Positions 62,457 through 64,000 of a stretch of DNA of 64,000 nucleotides are shown piece by piece. Below the pieces are notes generated by a model, which was not told the DNA's origin, did not search any database, and worked only from the letters and a program-made list of their open reading frames with translations. How positions within the stretch are numbered: the stretch's first letter is position 1; each line of letters opens with the position of its first letter. The stretch is taken from NCBI GenBank assembly GCA_049644285.1, contig JBARRP010000064.1, positions 42,381-106,380 on the forward strand, given 5' to 3'. The position numbers were made by a program, and so were the translations under genes. The DNA comes from CAVRXT01 sp049644285 (lineage in GTDB: Bacteria; Acidobacteriota; Terriglobia; Acidiferrales; UBA7541).

Positions 62457-63602
62457 TCAGAAGAGCGGCATTCCCAGGATCGTCCTCGCGATGAACTCGC
62501 GCAGCACGTCGCCGGTCGGCGCCATGACCGCACCGGCATGGGCGTCGCGGAATAGCCGCTCAATACTCGTGTGCTTCGAGAACGCCGCTCCTCCGCACGT
62601 GCGCATTGCCGCAGAGGTGACGCCAATCGCCGCGTCGCCAGCGGCGGCCTTTGTTTCGAGCACGCGCAGCAGTGTCGTGTCTCGTGGCCGCTCAAGGTGA
62701 TCGATCAGATCGTCGATGCGCGCCGAAAGGCCATCTGTATCGATCCGCATCGTTGCGAGCTGCGCGCGCAGCGTCGGTAGGCTCTCGCCAAGACTCAAAC
62801 CCAGATGTTCGAATCGCGCGCTCTTGAGATGCGCTGCGGTCGCGGCGACGGCGGCCCGGCAGAGACCCAACGCCACGGCTGCCGTCCCCAAATTGAACAG
62901 CGGCAGCACGACGTTCAGCATTGCCTGAAACCCCGCGCCGTCGTTCGTGATCTGCAGTGCCAACGGGATCTCGCAGTCGTCGAGCATCATCGGCGCGGAA
63001 GCGTTCGCCCGCAATCCAAGGCCATCCCAGGGGCCAGCTACCGACAGACCAGGTGCCCCCGCCGGAACAAGGTAAAGCGTCGAATCGGTGGGACTCACGC
63101 CCTCGGGAGCGAGCGATGAGACAACGTAGCTCTGAGCATGACCAGCGCTCGTCACCCACGATTTCTTGGCGGTGATGTAGACGACCGTGCCATTCCGACG
63201 CGCGCGAGAGATCGGCGTCCAGAAGTGACTGCGCGAGCCAGCCTCGCTGAACGCGAGCGTGGACAGGTGCTGGCCAGTGGCAATCTCTTGCAGCGTCGGC
63301 GCGACGGTCGCCCCAGGCCGCGCCGCGGCAATCGTCGCAGCGCCGAGCGCGTGCATGAGATAGACCATGGCGACTGATGCGTCCGCTTCGGCAAGTGTCG
63401 CGGTAACGGCCGCGAATGTACGCGGCCCCAGACCGGAGCCGCCGACCTCGCGCGCCAGCATCAAGCCGAGCAGCCCGGCCCGCCCAAGCGCGTCGACAGC
63501 CTCGGTTGAGAACCGCCCTGCCTTGTCGTTCTGCGCAGCCGCCGGAAGAAGCACGTGCTCGGCGATCTCTCTGGCACGCGAAACAGCGGTATCATGAATC
63601 AT
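62457..63602 (-). CDS. Acyl-CoA-dehydrogenase-family flavoprotein
   Basis: 381 residues from an ATG at 63602 (MIHDTAVSRAREIAEHVLLP). Upstream in-frame sequence looks non-coding. The domain pattern of acyl-CoA dehydrogenases is present: GRAGLLGLMLAREVGGSGL, LSTLAFSEAGSRSHFWTPIS, ITAKKSWVTSAGHAQSYVVS, GLGLRANASAPMMLDDCEIP and the C-terminal helical part with AMRTCGGAAFSKHTSIERLF-like residues (flavin-stacking loop and dimer interface). The catalytic base is not obvious by eye. It may be a monooxygenase or desulfurase relative. It lies 64 bases before the PhnD-like gene. Confidence 0.82.
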   Translation of the reverse strand: MIHDTAVSRAREIAEHVLLPAAAQNDKAGRFSTEAVDALGRAGLLGLMLAREVGGSGLGPRTFAAVTATLAEADASVAMVYLMHALGAATIAAARPGATVAPTLQEIATGQHLSTLAFSEAGSRSHFWTPISRARRNGTVVYITAKKSWVTSAGHAQSYVVSSLAPEGVSPTDSTLYLVPAGAPGLSVAGPWDGLGLRANASAPMMLDDCEIPLALQITNDGAGFQAMLNVVLPLFNLGTAAVALGLCRAAVAATAAHLKSARFEHLGLSLGESLPTLRAQLATMRIDTDGLSARIDDLIDHLERPRDTTLLRVLETKAAAGDAAIGVTSAAMRTCGGAAFSKHTSIERLFRDAHAGAVMAPTGDVLREFIARTILGMPLF

Positions 63603-63889
63603 CGCGACCCTCGGCAGCAGTATGCCTCCATAGCCGGCAGAGGATTGTGCCTGACGGGGCTGCAGGTGGTCAAAGGTTTTTGCCTGGCAGAACCCTGCCG
63701 AGATTCTGGCCCCGCATGTTTCACGGAAGAGCGACCGCACTTGAATCTGGTTCGGGTATGGGTTTCCTTACGCTGGATCTGGCTCGTATCGTCGGGACCT
63801 CGCTCATCGCGACTGGTTCGAACGATGCTGTTTCGGCACGGCTCTTCGGCCAAATTCTCAGCTCCGAGAATCACCGACGCGATATAAAG
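63603..63889. other. Non-coding region before the IS110-type transposase
   Basis: About 290 bases between the flavoprotein start and the transposase leader. No protein-coding frame is convincing. A six-base perfect stem ATTCTC-AGCTCC-GAGAAT occurs at 63854-63871. If the left end of the insertion element lies here, this region could also include the element's structured non-coding RNA, but I cannot identify element boundaries. Confidence 0.4.
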
Positions 63890-63952
63890 GGGCGCCCTTT
63901 TTGGAGTAGGGTTTTGAGTGTTCGGCTCAAACCCCTCCAGAAAGGAGCGCCC
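63890..63952 (+). promoter_or_regulatory. Long hairpin that buries the transposase ribosome-binding site
   Basis: The segments GGGCGCCCTTTTTGGAG and CTCCAGAAAGGAGCGCCC are imperfectly complementary, and inside them GGGTTTTGAG pairs with CTCAAACCC around a seven-base loop. The result is a stem of about 23 base pairs with small bulges. The Shine-Dalgarno AAAGGAG (63941-63947) is in the 3' arm, so translation should be blocked unless the stem is opened, a known control mode of transposable elements. Confidence 0.6.
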
Positions 63953-63954
63953 GT

Positions 63955-64000
63955 ATGACTGGCACCAAATATATCGGCCTAGACGTGCACAAGGAAAGTA
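63955..64000 (+). CDS. IS110-family transposase, N-terminal fragment cut by the window end
   Basis: Only 15 residues are visible, from an ATG at 63955: MTGTKYIGLDVHKES. The GLDVHKES stretch is the first acidic motif (DEDD-type RuvC-like) of IS110-family transposases. The start is preceded by AAAGGAG at seven bases. The rest of the gene lies beyond the window. The family is named on this short motif and the leader structure, so the call is good for the family but not for the subgroup. Confidence 0.72.
   Translation, partial: MTGTKYIGLDVHKES

Larger units (their letters stand above)
63890..64000 (+). mobile_element. Left part of an IS110-family insertion element
   Basis: The transposase start and its leader hairpin mark an insertion element that continues past the window. 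IS110 elements generally lack terminal inverted repeats and encode a structured bridge RNA in a non-coding end. The left boundary is not visible. It may lie anywhere between the flavoprotein start and the leader hairpin. Confidence 0.55.

Noticed and set aside
63790..63850. TTCGAAC-like stretch considered as a tRNA T-arm
   Set aside because: No matching acceptor stem or anticodon arm could be folded around it.

Overview
The window reads as a chromosomal segment of an Acidobacteriota bacterium, probably a soil or sediment member of the Terriglobia-like lineages. The evidence is family content: a PadR regulator overlapping an ADOP-type (acidobacterial duplicated orphan permease) MacB/FtsX permease, two secreted proteins with the acidobacterial VWFA-related architecture, a sortilin/VPS10-like BNR protein, and an alternative complex III plus caa3-type oxidase operon. 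GC content is high. No rRNA, tRNA or CRISPR array was seen.

Layout. 1-4.5 kb: truncated guanine deaminase, a decayed SpoIIE/RsbU-type phosphatase and a large secreted beta-propeller protein. 4.5-9.3 kb: a type III polyketide synthase / ICMT-like methyltransferase / FAD oxidoreductase operon of the phenolic-lipid (alkylresorcinol/alkylpyrone) type, divergent from an ACP-KAS II pair. 9.3-10.8 kb: two toxin-antitoxin pairs (VapBC and a PemK/MazF type). 10.9-12.2 kb: MgtC/DUF4010 membrane protein. 12.4-24.9 kb: a minus-strand respiratory operon with overlapping genes, in transcription order ActC-ActA-ActB-ActD-ActE-ActF, a small membrane protein, SCO, CoxB (with cytochrome c), CoxA (A2 type), CoxC and CoxD. 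This is a complete quinol-to-oxygen module. 25-36.8 kb: MsrA, a secreted metallo-beta-lactamase-fold protein, a secreted amidohydrolase, two VWA proteins, a frameshifted ADOP permease and its PadR regulator with an operator array.

37.2-43.1 kb: three amide-bond-forming ligases in a row (YbdK/GCS2, ATP-grasp, circularly-permuted-type ATP-grasp), then a DUF1330 protein and an M29 aminopeptidase, with a convergent esterase. This resembles an uncharacterised small-peptide or conjugate pathway. 43.3-50.7 kb: soluble transhydrogenase, a PEGA lipoprotein-like protein, and a DoxX / LLM flavin oxidoreductase / SnoaL set facing an MhqR-type MarR regulator across an MhqR-like operator. Gene remnants, an orphan XRE regulator and a STAS protein follow. 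50.9-56.9 kb: a prohibitin-like SPFH protein, divergent LigD and Ku (bacterial NHEJ), and an unknown secreted protein. 57.1-63.6 kb: a GT-C transferase, a TIGR04282-type transferase, a GT2 and a DoxX protein in one operon, facing a radical SAM protein fused to a TusA-like domain that lacks its cysteine. A PhnD-like binding protein and an acyl-CoA-dehydrogenase-like flavoprotein lie beyond. The window ends in the start of an IS110-family transposase whose ribosome-binding site is buried in a hairpin.

At least four genes (phosphatase, ADOP, SnoaL, PAS kinase), and probably a fifth (a helix-hairpin-helix-like frame), show single-nucleotide frameshifts with otherwise intact coding sequence. This means either very recent decay or uncorrected assembly indels. 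The two strongest candidates for undescribed biology are the three-ligase cluster (37.2-43.1 kb) and the TusA-like/radical SAM locus (57.1-63.6 kb).
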